NCBI GenBank assembly: GCA_036675505.1
Contig: JAKFEW010000125.1
Coordinates: forward strand, 79,584 to 143,583
Length of the DNA stretch: 64,000 bases
From: JAKFEW01 sp036675505
GTDB taxonomy: Bacteria; Cyanobacteriota; Sericytochromatia; S15B-MN24; JAQBPE01
Reading direction: 5' to 3'
Shown: positions 37,967 through 46,981 of the stretch, in pieces
Numbering within the stretch: position 1 is the stretch's first letter
How the letters are laid out: every line of letters begins with the position of its first letter
The notes under the pieces: model-generated
Told to the model about the DNA's origin: nothing
The model's input: the letters and a program-made list of their open reading frames with translations, nothing else
Database searches by the model: none
Translations under genes and position numbers: made by a program

Positions 37967-39489
37967 CCCGCGGACGTGATCATCACCGATCTCAAGATGC
38001 CGGGCCTGAGCGGCCTCCAGCTGCTGCCGGTCTTCAAGGCGCTCGATCCCGCAACCGAGGTGATCTTCCTCACCGGCGAGGGCACGATGGACGACGTGAT
38101 CCAGGCCCTGCGCGAGGGGAGCGCCTTTGACTTCCTGCTCAAGCCGCTCAAAAACTTGCGGCAGCTCCACGTGGTGGTCGAGAAGGCGCTCGCGCGGCAG
38201 GAAGCCGCGGCCGGCTCGGCGCAGGCGCCGAGAAGCTCTACGGCTACACGGCGGCGGAGGTCGTCGGCCGCGAGATCGCCTTCCTCACGCCGGCAGAGCA
38301 CCTCTGGGAGATCCCGGAGCTGTACGGGCAGCTCGCGCGGGGGCAGGCGATCGAGAGCTTCCGGACGGAACGCCTGCGCAAGGACCGCACGCGCGTCCAC
38401 GTCTCGATCGGCTTCTCGCTGGTCCGCGACGCCGCGGGCGCGCTGATCGGCGCGTCGGCGATCCACCGCGACGTGAGCGAGTTCGTCCGGCTCGACTTCC
38501 TGGTCCGGGAGCCCGGAGGGACCACGCGCCGCCTCGAGGGCCGCGCGCACATCGTGACCGACGCGCACGGCCAGGCGCTGCGGATGGTCGGCACCGCCCA
38601 GGACGTCTCCGAGGCCCACCGGGCGGCGCGCGCGTTGCAGGCCTCCGAGGCGCGGTTCCGCTCGGTGGTGGCCACCGCCGGCGAGGGCATCGTGCTCGCG
38701 AACCTGCAGGGCGAGATCATCCTCTGGAACCCGGGCGCGGCCCGCATCTTCGGTTACGATATGACCGAGACTCTGGGCCGGCCGCTCACCATGCTGATGC
38801 CGGACCGGTTCCGCCCCGCGCACACGCGCGGCATCACCGCGGCAGCGCGACAGGGCCCGCCGACGCACCGCAAGCCGCTCGAGCTGCTGAACACCGGGGC
38901 GCTCGGCTCGCTGTCCGAGAAGGCCAACCGCATGCTCGAGATCGCGCAGTCGAACACGGAGCGGCTCTCCCGCATGGTCGGCGACATCCTCGACCTCCAG
39001 CTGCTCAGCCAGGGGCGCGTCGCGATGGACCGCGCGCCATGCGACGTGGCGGAGGTCGTCGCCGACGCGTTCCAGACGGTCGCGCCGGTGGCGGCGCAGC
39101 GGGAGGTGGGCGTGGAAGCGGCGCTCGCGCTCCCAGCCGACTTCTCGTTCAGCGCCGACGCCGACCGCCTCCACCAGAATCTTGTGACCCTGCTCGTCAA
39201 CGCGATCCGCTACACGCCCCGCGGCAGCCGGGTGGTCGTGAGCGCGAAACGTGCCCGCGGCGAGCTGCGGCTCACGGTCGACGACGAAGGCCCGGGCCGG
39301 CCGCCCACCGAGCGCGAGCTCGTGTTCGAGCGCTTCTACCAGGCCGCGCCGCCGTGCGAGCGCCAGGCGCCGGGCACCGGTCTCGCCATCTGCCGCGCGA
39401 TCGTGCAGCAGCACCGCGGCCGCATCTGGGTCGAGGACGGCCCGCGCGGCGGCGCCGCCTTCGTGGTGGCGCTCCCGGCTCGCGCCTGA
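37967..39489 (+). pseudogene. Decayed copy of the response regulator-histidine kinase pair at 47362-50624
   Basis: Segments match the intact pair in order but with pieces missing. The receiver begins mid-domain (DVIITDLKMPGLSGLQLL...). It jumps from the end of the receiver into the first PAS (GAEKLYGY) with a frame change, losing the LuxR helix-turn-helix and the kinase start. At about 38480 it jumps from the first PAS (IHRDVSEF) to RLDFLV, losing GAF, PAS2 and part of PAS3. At about 38885 it skips from the fourth PAS to TGALGSLSEKA, losing the SHELRTPL His box. The G2 box reads GTGLAICRAI, lacking two residues of GTGLGLAICRAI. The ATPase remainder keeps frame to 39489. No phosphotransfer is possible; possibly still translated from about 38473. 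Confidence 0.88.
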
Positions 39490-39506
39490 CGGCGACGGTC
39501 AGCGGG

Positions 39507-41594
39507 TCAATCGTCGCGCTTCACGAAGTCGGCGATGACGGCGCGGAGCTTGTCGCGGAGGTTGTCGGCGAGGTTCGTTAGCCCCTCGGCGGAGGCCAGG
39601 ACGTCGGCCGCGCCCTGGGCCGAGCTCGTCGAGGCCGACGCGACCGAGCCGATGTTCTTGACCACCTCGCCGGTCCCGGCCGCGGCCTGGTTCATGTTGC
39701 GGGTGATCTCCTGGGTGGTGACGGCTTGCTCCTCGATCGCCGAGCTGATCGACACCATGATGGTGTTGATCTGGGCGATCGCCTCGCCGATCTCGGCGAT
39801 CGCGGCGATCGCCGCCCCCGTGTCGCGCTGGATCGTCTCGATCTTCGAGCCGATGTCCTCGGTGGCCTTGGCGGTCTCCTTCGCGAGCTCCTTGACCTCG
39901 CTCGCCACCACCGCGAACCCGCGCCCCGCCTCGCCTGCCCGCGCCGCCTCGATCGTCGCGTTCAGGGCCAGCAGGTTGGTCTGCTGGGCGATCTGCGTGA
40001 TCACCTTGATCACCTTGCCGATGTCCGAGCTGCTCGCGCCCAGGGCCTCGACGGTCGCGTTCACCGCCTTGGCCTTCTCGACGGAGTCGTTGGTGAGGCG
40101 GTTCGATTCCTGGACGTTCTTCGCGATCTCCCGCACCGAGATCGAGAGCTCCTCGGCGGCCGTCGCGACGGTCTGGACGTTGCGGTTGGTCTGCTCGGAG
40201 GCCGCCGAGACGACGCTCGCCTGCTGGTTGGTCTCCTCGGCGAGTGCCGAGAGCGACATGCTCTGGCCCTTGATGTCGGACGCCGACGACCCCAGCTCGT
40301 CGACGTAGGTCTCGATCGTCTCGGTGAGCGTCACCCGGTTCGTGACGACGTCCCAGCTCACCATCGGGCCGAGGAACTCCTTGTTCAGGCCGTAGATCGG
40401 GGAGACCAGCAAGTTGAGGTGCTGATCCCCGATCTGGAACTCCGCGCGGTGGGGCAGGTTCTTGGGATCCGCGACGATGCGCCGCTGGTGGGCGGGGTGC
40501 TTGTGGAAGATGTCGATGCTGTTGCCCTCGACGTCTTCGGCGCGAACGGGCAGCACATGCTCGATGCGCTTGAGCGTGCGCCGCGAGGCCGGGTTGACGT
40601 AGCTGATCGTGAAATCGAGATCGGCCATCATGACGTTCACCGGGGCGTTCTCGAGCATCGCGAAGTACAGGGCCGCACGGCGCTCGGCGGCCCGCGCCGC
40701 GGTGACGTCGTTCCAGTGGACGATGAAGCCGCCGTGGGTGCGGTGCTCGTCGTAGATCGCGCTGACGTTGAGGTTCAGCGTCACGCCGCCGAAGGTGATG
40801 TCGGCCGAGTGCGGCAGGTTGCGCGGGTCCGCCAGCATCCCGCGCACGCGCTGCCGCGCCGGGCCCCGGTGGAACACGTCGATCGAGGTCCCCACGATGG
40901 TGTCGACCCGCATGTCGAACTCGCGGATCAACACCTCCTCGAGCCCGCGCATCGTGCGCTCGGCGGCCGGGTTCATGTACACGATGGTCAGCTGGCGGTC
41001 CGCGATGAAGATGTTGGTTTCCACGGCGTCGAGCCCGTAGGTCTTGAGGCGCTCGGCGACGGCGGGTGGGTTGACGGCGGGCACGGTCTTCTCCTCGAAA
41101 GTGGCGGGGGGGGGAATGGGCGTGGGCAGGGCCGCCGCGGCCGCGGCCTTCATCGTGTCCGCGATCAGGGCGTAGGCGGCGGTCCAGGCGTCGCGGGCCG
41201 CGGGCGTGAAGGCGGGGCCGAGCCCCTGCTCCAACGTCCAGAGCAACGCGGCCCCGACGTGGGCGTAGTGAGCGTCCTGGACGCCGTACGCGGTGTGCCG
41301 CCGGCCGAGATCCTCGACCGCGGGCAAGATGCCCTCCAGCCGCGTCAGGCCGTTCACCACGAGCGCGAGCGCCTGCATGAGCTTGCGGCCCTGCGTCTCG
41401 GTGTCGGTCTTGAAGAGCGGGCGGACCTCCGGCGCGATCTCGAACAGGCGCGCGTAGAAGAGCGCCGCGGCCTGGTCCGCGATGGGCGCGACAGCCGCCC
41501 AGTTGGCCTGGATCAACGCGATCTCGGCGGGCGAGAGCGACGGCGAGGGGGCCGTCGGCGAGCGGAGTGCGGTGGAGTCAGGGGTCGGCGACAT
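39507..41594 (-). CDS. Soluble chemoreceptor: globin, two PAS-like domains, MCP signalling domain
   Basis: 695 residues from ATG 41594. Residues about 21-150 are a single-domain haemoglobin aligning with Vitreoscilla globin/flavohaemoglobin: LFYARLFEIAPEVRPLF (Tyr47 at B10, Phe61 at CD1) and RRHTAYGVQDAHYAHVG (His100, proximal haem ligand). Two similar PAS-like units follow (IDVFHRGPARQRVRGMLADP and IDIFHKHPAHQRRIVADP), then the MCP domain with IAQQTNLLALNATIEAARAGEAGRGFAVVA. There is no transmembrane segment. Last gene of che operon 1; it probably signals oxygen/NO or redox state to CheA. The frame is open upstream through the TCTGGT repeats, so a longer N-terminus cannot be excluded. Confidence 0.9.
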   Translation of the reverse strand: MSPTPDSTALRSPTAPSPSLSPAEIALIQANWAAVAPIADQAAALFYARLFEIAPEVRPLFKTDTETQGRKLMQALALVVNGLTRLEGILPAVEDLGRRHTAYGVQDAHYAHVGAALLWTLEQGLGPAFTPAARDAWTAAYALIADTMKAAAAAALPTPIPPPATFEEKTVPAVNPPAVAERLKTYGLDAVETNIFIADRQLTIVYMNPAAERTMRGLEEVLIREFDMRVDTIVGTSIDVFHRGPARQRVRGMLADPRNLPHSADITFGGVTLNLNVSAIYDEHRTHGGFIVHWNDVTAARAAERRAALYFAMLENAPVNVMMADLDFTISYVNPASRRTLKRIEHVLPVRAEDVEGNSIDIFHKHPAHQRRIVADPKNLPHRAEFQIGDQHLNLLVSPIYGLNKEFLGPMVSWDVVTNRVTLTETIETYVDELGSSASDIKGQSMSLSALAEETNQQASVVSAASEQTNRNVQTVATAAEELSISVREIAKNVQESNRLTNDSVEKAKAVNATVEALGASSSDIGKVIKVITQIAQQTNLLALNATIEAARAGEAGRGFAVVASEVKELAKETAKATEDIGSKIETIQRDTGAAIAAIAEIGEAIAQINTIMVSISSAIEEQAVTTQEITRNMNQAAAGTGEVVKNIGSVASASTSSAQGAADVLASAEGLTNLADNLRDKLRAVIADFVKRDD

Positions 41595-41635
41595 GGGATC
41601 GGGCAATCCTTCGAAAGGCCGCGGAGCGCGGCAGA

Positions 41636-41714
41636 GGGAGACCAGAGGGAGACCAGAGAGAGACCAGAGTGGGTAACCAGAGAAGGTGACCAGAAAAGGT
41701 GACCAGAAAAGGTG
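41636..41714 (-). repeat. Six-copy TCTGGT repeat array in the chemoreceptor leader
   Basis: Between cheW and the globin receptor, ACCAGA (TCTGGT on the sense strand) begins at 41641, 41652, 41663, 41676, 41689 and 41702: spacing 11, 11, 13, 13, 13. The last two 13-bp units are identical (AGGTGACCAGAAA). It lies in the 163-bp gap, the longest in the operon. Confidence 0.85.
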
Positions 41715-41757
41715 CCCATGAACGGCCAGGGCGGGGCCGGGTGCGCGAGCGGCTCGG

Positions 41758-42315
41758 TCAGAGACCGCCGCGGGCGCCGAACGCGGCCTCCAGGTGGCGC
41801 AAGACGCCATCCACGTCCATCACGAGGAGCAGGCGCCCCGGCAGCTTGCAGACCTCGGTCGTCAGGTCGCGCAACGGCGGCACCAGGTTCGCGGGCGGCG
41901 GCGCCAGCATGGTCGGCGAGGCCTCGAGCACGTCGAAGACCTCGTCGGCGATGATCGAGAAGGCGCCGCCGTCCGCGCGCACCACCACGTTCGCGGTCGT
42001 GTCCTGGCCGGTGGCGGGCTCGCCCAGGGCGACCCGCAGATCGACGGCCGGCACGATCTGCCCCCGCAGGTTGATGAGGCCTGCGACGAGCGCGGGCGCC
42101 TGGGGCACGGGCGTCATCTCCTGGACGATCAGCACCTCCTGCACCTGCTGGATCCCGAGCAGGAAGTCGGTGGCCCCGATCCGGAAGTGGACGTAGAGCC
42201 GGTTGTTCTCGGTGCGGCGATCGGCCAGGCTGCGACGCTCCTCGCCCGAATAGGCTCCCGCGCGCGGCCGGCGCCGCTCCGGGCCTCGGACGGGTGATGC
42301 GGGCGTCGGGGTCAT
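41758..42315 (-). CDS. cheW: Chemotaxis coupling protein CheW (operon 1)
   Basis: 185 residues. After a basic N-terminal tail (EERRSLADRRTENNRLYV) comes a CheW fold: FRIGATDFLLGIQQVQEVLI, APALVAGLINLRGQIVPAVDLRVALG, and the closing LLLVMDVDGVLRHLEA. It couples receptor to CheA. ATG 42315 overlaps the cheA stop (ATGA). Its sister at 55856-56404 shares the RRxLADRRxEN tail, which suggests duplication of the whole operon. Confidence 0.93.
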   Translation of the reverse strand: MTPTPASPVRGPERRRPRAGAYSGEERRSLADRRTENNRLYVHFRIGATDFLLGIQQVQEVLIVQEMTPVPQAPALVAGLINLRGQIVPAVDLRVALGEPATGQDTTANVVVRADGGAFSIIADEVFDVLEASPTMLAPPPANLVPPLRDLTTEVCKLPGRLLLVMDVDGVLRHLEAAFGARGGL

Positions 42316-44786
42316 GCGTGCACCTCCACGTCGGGCTGGCCCGCGTGGGCGCCGGCCGCGAACCAGCCTGGCAGGGCCGCGTCGATCACCGCCTGCACGT
42401 CGAGCACCTCGGTGGTCTTGCCCTCGACGACGATCGCGCCCGCCACGCCGGCGATGCCCCGCGCCGGGTGGAGCGTCGCGGCCTCCTCGACGATGTCGCG
42501 GATGGCGCTCACCCGCACGCCGACCACGCGGCGGTCGAGCCCGAACACCACCACCGGCGCCGTCTCGGTGGCCTCGAGCGGTGGCATACCGAGCAAGCCC
42601 GTCGGGTCGATCAACGTGAGCAGGTGCTCGCCATACTGCACCACAGTGCGCGAGCCGACCTGCTCGAGGGCCCGGGCGGCGAAGTCCTCGAGGCGGGTGA
42701 CGAGCGCCATCGGGATGGCGAACTGGCGTGGGCCGATGGCGACGATCAACAGCCGGTGCCCCTCGCTCGCGTGGGTGCCGCCGCCATCGGCCTCTGAAGC
42801 CGCGGCCGCCGCGTCGAGGTTGCCGCACGCCGCGAGGCCGCTCACGTCCAGGATCATGCACGGCCGCCCGTCGCCCATGATGGTCACGCCCGAGAAGGCC
42901 GGCAGGGCCTGCAACAACCGATGGAGGGGCTTGACCACGATCTCCTCGGTGTCGCCGATCTCGTCCACGGCGAGCCCGAACACCTGGGAGCCGGCCTGGA
43001 GGATCACCAGGTGGCCCTCCACCGCGTCGCCGGCTTCGCCGAGCCCGAGGGCCTCCCGCAGATCGATCACCGGCACGAGGGCCTCTCGCAGCCGGTAAAC
43101 CCGGGCGCCCCGGAAGTTCTCGACGCGTTGGAGGCCGTCGCCGGTGCGCACCACCTCGAGGACGCCGCCCTGCGGGATGGCGAAGCGCTCGCGGCCCATC
43201 ATGATGACCAACGCGGGGATCACCGCCAACGTGAGCGGGATCTTCAGGTGGGCGGTGGTGCCTCGTCCCGGCGAGGAGGTGAGCTCGACCGAGCCGCCGA
43301 CCCGCTCGACGTCGTTCCGCACGACGTCCATCCCGACGCCCCGCCCGGAGATGTCGGTGACCGCATCGGCGGTCGAGAACCCGGGGTGGAAGACCAGCTG
43401 GGCGAGCTCGGCTTCGGTCATGCGCGCCAGCGCATCGCTGGTGGCGAGGCCCGCGGCCTGGGCCTTCGCCCGGATCTTGGCGTGGTCGAGCCCGCGGCCG
43501 TCGTCCGCGATCTCGATCATGATCGAGCCGCCGTCCTGGCGCGCCCGCAAGCGGATCACGCCGGTGGCCGGCTTCCCGCTGGCGGCGCGGTCTCGCGGCG
43601 GCTCGAGGCCATGATCGATCGCGTTCCGGACCAGGTGGGTGAGCGGGTCCTTGATGCTCTCGAGCAGGCTCTTGTCGAGCTCGGTCTCCGCGCCTTCCTG
43701 CTCGAGCCGGATCTCCTTGCCCGTCTGCCGGCAGTAGTCCCGCACCAACCGCGGGAACTTCTCCCAGACCTGGCCGATCGGCTGCATGCGCGTGCGCATC
43801 ACCGCCTCCTGGAGCTCCGTGGTGATCAGGTTCAGCCGCTGGACCGGCGCGGTGAACAGCGTGGCATCGGCCGCGCGATGGGTCACCTGCAACACCTGGT
43901 TGCGCGTCAACACCAGCTCGCCCACCAGGTTCATCAGCTTGTCGAGCAAGGTGATGCCGACCCGGATGGACGTCTCGCCCCCTTCGGCGGGCGGCGCGCC
44001 AGGCGCCTCGGCCTCGGGCGGCGCCTGCGGCGCGCCGTCGGGTGACGCCGCCGGGAGCTCGCCTCCCGGCGCGGGCAGCCGGCCATCGGGCCGAGGCTCG
44101 CACGCCTGGAGCCCTTCCGGCCCGAACGCTCGCACCAGATCCGGCGTCGCGGCCGTGACATAGCCGACCCGCAGGCCGCCATCCTCGGCGCGGCACCAGG
44201 CGACCGCCCTGCCGAGGGCGAGCAGCTTCTCGAGGTCCGGGTGGTCCAGCGGCGCGCGCCAGTCCACCTCCGGCAGCTGGAGGTGGAGCGCGTAGAGCGC
44301 GAGCTCGCCCCGCGCGATGCCCGCCTCGGGGGCCTCGCGGTCCGGGCTCTCGACCCGCTCCCAGCCGGGGTAGCGGGCCCCCGCCTCGTCGTCGGCCGCG
44401 CCCGCCAGCCCCGCCGTCGTGCGCAGCAAGCGCATCAGGTCGCGGGTGTCCAGCGTCCCTTCGTCGCCCAGCGGGGCCAGGTGGACGAGCGTGCGGAGGG
44501 CGTCGAGGCCGGCGAAGACCACGTCGACGACGTCGCGCGAGGGGGATCGCCCCTCCGCGCGCAGCCTGTCGAGCAGGTGCTCGAGCACGTGCGCGACCTC
44601 GACGGTCGCCGCCATCCCCATCATGCCGGCGTTGCCCTTGAGGGTGTGGACGCCCCGGAACAGCGTGTTGAGCAGGCTCGACACGTCGCCCGCGTCCGCG
44701 CCGTCGTCGAGCGCCAACGCCGCGCGATCGCAGGCGTCCAGGTGCTCGGCCGCCTCGTCCAGGAACAGCTGAAGCTCGTCGCTCAT
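42312..44786 (-). CDS. cheA: Chemotaxis histidine kinase CheA (operon 1)
   Basis: 824 residues. P1/Hpt at the N-terminus with LFRGVHTLKGNAGMMG (His47 phospho-site). A variable P2-like region follows (about 110-235), then P3 dimerisation (VELVLTRNQ-type helix), the P4 ATPase (HLVRNAIDHGLEPP, IADDGRGLD, SGRGVGMDVVRNDV) and P5. Beyond P5 (LAVIPALVIMMGRERFAIP...) a second CheW-like module is present (RLLIVAIGPRQFAIPMALVTRLEDF...), so the kinase carries two adaptor folds. Six bp downstream of cheX. No receiver domain is attached; phosphate should go to the operon's CheY and, in trans, CheB of operon 2. Confidence 0.95.
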   Translation of the reverse strand: MSDELQLFLDEAAEHLDACDRAALALDDGADAGDVSSLLNTLFRGVHTLKGNAGMMGMAATVEVAHVLEHLLDRLRAEGRSPSRDVVDVVFAGLDALRTLVHLAPLGDEGTLDTRDLMRLLRTTAGLAGAADDEAGARYPGWERVESPDREAPEAGIARGELALYALHLQLPEVDWRAPLDHPDLEKLLALGRAVAWCRAEDGGLRVGYVTAATPDLVRAFGPEGLQACEPRPDGRLPAPGGELPAASPDGAPQAPPEAEAPGAPPAEGGETSIRVGITLLDKLMNLVGELVLTRNQVLQVTHRAADATLFTAPVQRLNLITTELQEAVMRTRMQPIGQVWEKFPRLVRDYCRQTGKEIRLEQEGAETELDKSLLESIKDPLTHLVRNAIDHGLEPPRDRAASGKPATGVIRLRARQDGGSIMIEIADDGRGLDHAKIRAKAQAAGLATSDALARMTEAELAQLVFHPGFSTADAVTDISGRGVGMDVVRNDVERVGGSVELTSSPGRGTTAHLKIPLTLAVIPALVIMMGRERFAIPQGGVLEVVRTGDGLQRVENFRGARVYRLREALVPVIDLREALGLGEAGDAVEGHLVILQAGSQVFGLAVDEIGDTEEIVVKPLHRLLQALPAFSGVTIMGDGRPCMILDVSGLAACGNLDAAAAASEADGGGTHASEGHRLLIVAIGPRQFAIPMALVTRLEDFAARALEQVGSRTVVQYGEHLLTLIDPTGLLGMPPLEATETAPVVVFGLDRRVVGVRVSAIRDIVEEAATLHPARGIAGVAGAIVVEGKTTEVLDVQAVIDAALPGWFAAGAHAGQPDVEVHA

Positions 44787-44792
44787 CGGCGC

Positions 44793-45296
44793 TTACCGCG
44801 GGTTCACTTTGACGCCGACGGCCACCCCGATGGTGGCGCGCGGCAGCACGAGCGAGGTGTCCAAGATGAACAGGTTGGGCCACGTTATCTGCACGTGCTC
44901 GCCGGCAATGACGGACGGCACCGTGATGTTCGCGACGAAGCCATGCTGGTGCAAGGCCGTCGCGCACCCGCCCGCGACGATGTTCGCGATCTCGGCCATG
45001 CCCGACGCGGTCATGTCGCCCCACTCCGGCAGGTCCTCCATCAGCAGGATGCCCGCCAGCGCGCTCGCCTCCCGCTTCGACATGCCGAAGAGCATCTGAC
45101 CCTGGATGCCGCCCGTGAAGCCGACGATCACGTTGACCTCGTGTTCGTGGGGCATCAGCGCCGGGCAGACCTTCGCCTGCCCGAACGCGGGCGCGGTGTC
45201 GAACAGGAGGCCGAGGGTCTCCTGCGTCGCGGCGAGGATCGCCCGCATGTGCACCGGCGCCTGGGCCAGCAAACTGGTGTCGAACGCCTGCGTCAT
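44793..45296 (-). CDS. cheX: CheX/CheC-like CheY-P phosphatase (operon 1)
   Basis: 167 residues. The MTASGMAEIANIVAGGCATAL stretch is the CheX/CheC catalytic helix with the E-x2-N pair (Glu-Ile-Ala-Asn) that attacks phospho-CheY. Further blocks VNVIVGFTGGIQGQMLFGM and ITVPSVIAGEHV fit the family. It would end the response by dephosphorylating CheY. ATG overlaps the DUF342 gene stop by 4 nt. Confidence 0.88.
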   Translation of the reverse strand: MTQAFDTSLLAQAPVHMRAILAATQETLGLLFDTAPAFGQAKVCPALMPHEHEVNVIVGFTGGIQGQMLFGMSKREASALAGILLMEDLPEWGDMTASGMAEIANIVAGGCATALHQHGFVANITVPSVIAGEHVQITWPNLFILDTSLVLPRATIGVAVGVKVNPR

Positions 45297-46621
45297 GCGA
45301 GGGTCCTTTCGAGCGAGAGGCCGAAGGGCGCGATCTCGACGGCGCCGCGGCCCTCGAGGAACGTGCTGGCGGGGATGGGGGAGGTGAGGCGGAGGTGCTG
45401 GGCCCCCACCTGAAGCGTGACGCCGGGATGGACCTGGCCCGCCACGCGGGCGAAGGGGCGTGGCCCGGCCGGCGCCTCCGGGGCCGCCTCGATGCAGGCG
45501 GCCAGCTCGCGATCACGGTCCTGGAGGTGGGCGATCAGGCCCACGAGCTTCGCCACCATCTCGCGCGCGCTCTCGTTGCGCGGGTCCTTGGCGAGCCGGC
45601 GGTTCTCATCGAGCAACGGCGCGAGCCGCGTGAGCTGCTCGGCGATCGCGCGGCGATCGCGCGCGAGCCCACGGGTCGGGTCTTCGGGCCGAGGCGGAGG
45701 CACGACGGCAACGCGGGTCGGCGCCGCGAATTCGGAGCCGAGCTCGCCGGCCTCCAGCCACTCGACGAGCGCCAGATCGCCACCCACGACGGCGCCGCCG
45801 ATGCGCGCGCAGGGCGAGACGAGCGTGGCCCGGATCAGGTCCTCGCAGACCAGCACGAGGTCACTCGCAAAGAGCTCAGATTGCTCGACGAACTTCGCGT
45901 AAATGGTGGCGGCTTCGATCCGGGCCTCCTGGCGGACGCCGCCATGGACCACCACGCGACCGCCCGCCCGGATCCGCGCGCCCTGAACGCCACCGAGGAC
46001 GTGGACGTCGCCCGTCGCGACGATCGACGCGGGGTGCTCGAGGTGGCCTTCGACCACGACGTCGCCGTCGAACTCGATGGGGGGATCCTCCGGCCCGACA
46101 TCCGCCGCGATCCTCGCCACGGGCCGGACCACGACGGTCTCGCCCGCCAGGTGCGGCGAGCCGCGCCGGGCCGCCACGATGAACTGGGCGTCCATGCTAA
46201 CCTCGGCCCCCGGGCCGGCGAGGAACGGCGAATCCTGCACCGGGGCGATCGCCAGCGTCCGGCCGGTCACCGTCCGCCCGAGCTGGCCGATGCACGCCGG
46301 GTGTCGGCGCGCGAGCACCTCGCCCTTGTCGACCAGGCGCGGGAGCGGGAGCGGCTCGAAAGCGCCGCCCGCATCGGGCAGGGAAAAGGCGTAGAACACC
46401 CAGCCGTCACGGCCCGGCAGCGCCGGCTCGCCAAGCGCCACACGCACCGCCGCCGGCCCACGCGTCTCGGGCAGGGTCGCGAGGATGGGGTGTTGCAGGC
46501 CATGGCGGACGCCGCTGCGCGCGAGCAGGACGATCGCCACGTTCGGCGACGAGACCACCTCGCCGGCCGCGAGGACGAGGTCGGCCGCCATCTCGTCCGC
46601 GTCGATGTGGACGGTCGGCAT
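45293..46621 (-). CDS. FapA/DUF342-family protein (operon 1)
   Basis: 442 residues. The centre is a right-handed-helix-like run of short strands (VVVEGHLEHPASIVATGDVHVLGG, GGRVVVHGGVRQEARIEA) typical of DUF342/FapA, and a coiled coil (RRAIAEQLTRLAPLLDENRRL) follows. LGRTVTGRTLAI is the family's N-terminal turn. FapA-type proteins occur in flagellar and chemosensory gene sets and in some bacteria help localise polar machinery; the molecular role is not settled. Located between cheY (3 bp) and cheX (4-bp overlap), an arrangement kept in both operons. Confidence 0.85.
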   Translation of the reverse strand: MPTVHIDADEMAADLVLAAGEVVSSPNVAIVLLARSGVRHGLQHPILATLPETRGPAAVRVALGEPALPGRDGWVFYAFSLPDAGGAFEPLPLPRLVDKGEVLARRHPACIGQLGRTVTGRTLAIAPVQDSPFLAGPGAEVSMDAQFIVAARRGSPHLAGETVVVRPVARIAADVGPEDPPIEFDGDVVVEGHLEHPASIVATGDVHVLGGVQGARIRAGGRVVVHGGVRQEARIEAATIYAKFVEQSELFASDLVLVCEDLIRATLVSPCARIGGAVVGGDLALVEWLEAGELGSEFAAPTRVAVVPPPRPEDPTRGLARDRRAIAEQLTRLAPLLDENRRLAKDPRNESAREMVAKLVGLIAHLQDRDRELAACIEAAPEAPAGPRPFARVAGQVHPGVTLQVGAQHLRLTSPIPASTFLEGRGAVEIAPFGLSLERTLA

Positions 46622-46624
46622 CGC

Positions 46625-46981
46625 CTAGCCTGCCGCCTTGCCGAGCGCCTGGATCACCCGCTCCGGCTTGAAGGGCTTCACGATGAAATCGGTCGCGCCG
46701 GCCTTGATGGCGTCTAGCACCAACGACTCCTGGCCCATGGCCGAGCACATGACGACCTTGGCCTCCGGATGGCGGGCCTTGAGCTCGCGGAGCGTCTCGA
46801 TGCCGTCCATGTCGGGCATGGTGATGTCCATGGTCACCACGTCGGGCCGCACGTCCGGATAGGCCGCGATCGCCTCGCGCCCCGTGCCCGCTTCAGCGCA
46901 TTCGTAGCCCTCTTGGACCAGGATCTTCTTGAGCAACTGCCGCATGAAGGCGGCGTCGTCCACGATCAAGACCTTGGCCAT
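46625..46981 (-). CDS. cheY: CheY response regulator (operon 1)
   Basis: 118-residue stand-alone receiver: Asp8/Asp9 acid pocket, Asp52 phospho-site (VTMDITMPDMDG), Ser80 switch residue and Lys102 (VKPFKP). Output partner is presumably the motility motor, not in this window. First gene of operon 1, start ATG 46981 with GGGGGG/GATAGGG upstream. The promoter must lie in 46982-47100 but is not obvious. It shares the VLIVDDAAFMRQ...MCSAMGQE signature with its paralogue at 60779-61147. Confidence 0.95.
   Translation of the reverse strand: MAKVLIVDDAAFMRQLLKKILVQEGYECAEAGTGREAIAAYPDVRPDVVTMDITMPDMDGIETLRELKARHPEAKVVMCSAMGQESLVLDAIKAGATDFIVKPFKPERVIQALGKAAG

Noticed and set aside
40094..40112. tRNA T-arm-like string GGTTCGATTCC
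   Set aside because: It lies in the MCP coding region (codons for NVQESNRL on the minus strand), recurs in the second MCP at the same codons, and no acceptor or anticodon stems surround it.
41758..45516. 1252-codon minus-strand frame running through cheX, cheA and cheW
   Set aside because: Only the last 185 codons are real (CheW). The rest lies out of frame over cheA and cheX and is Arg/Gly/Ala-rich shadow.
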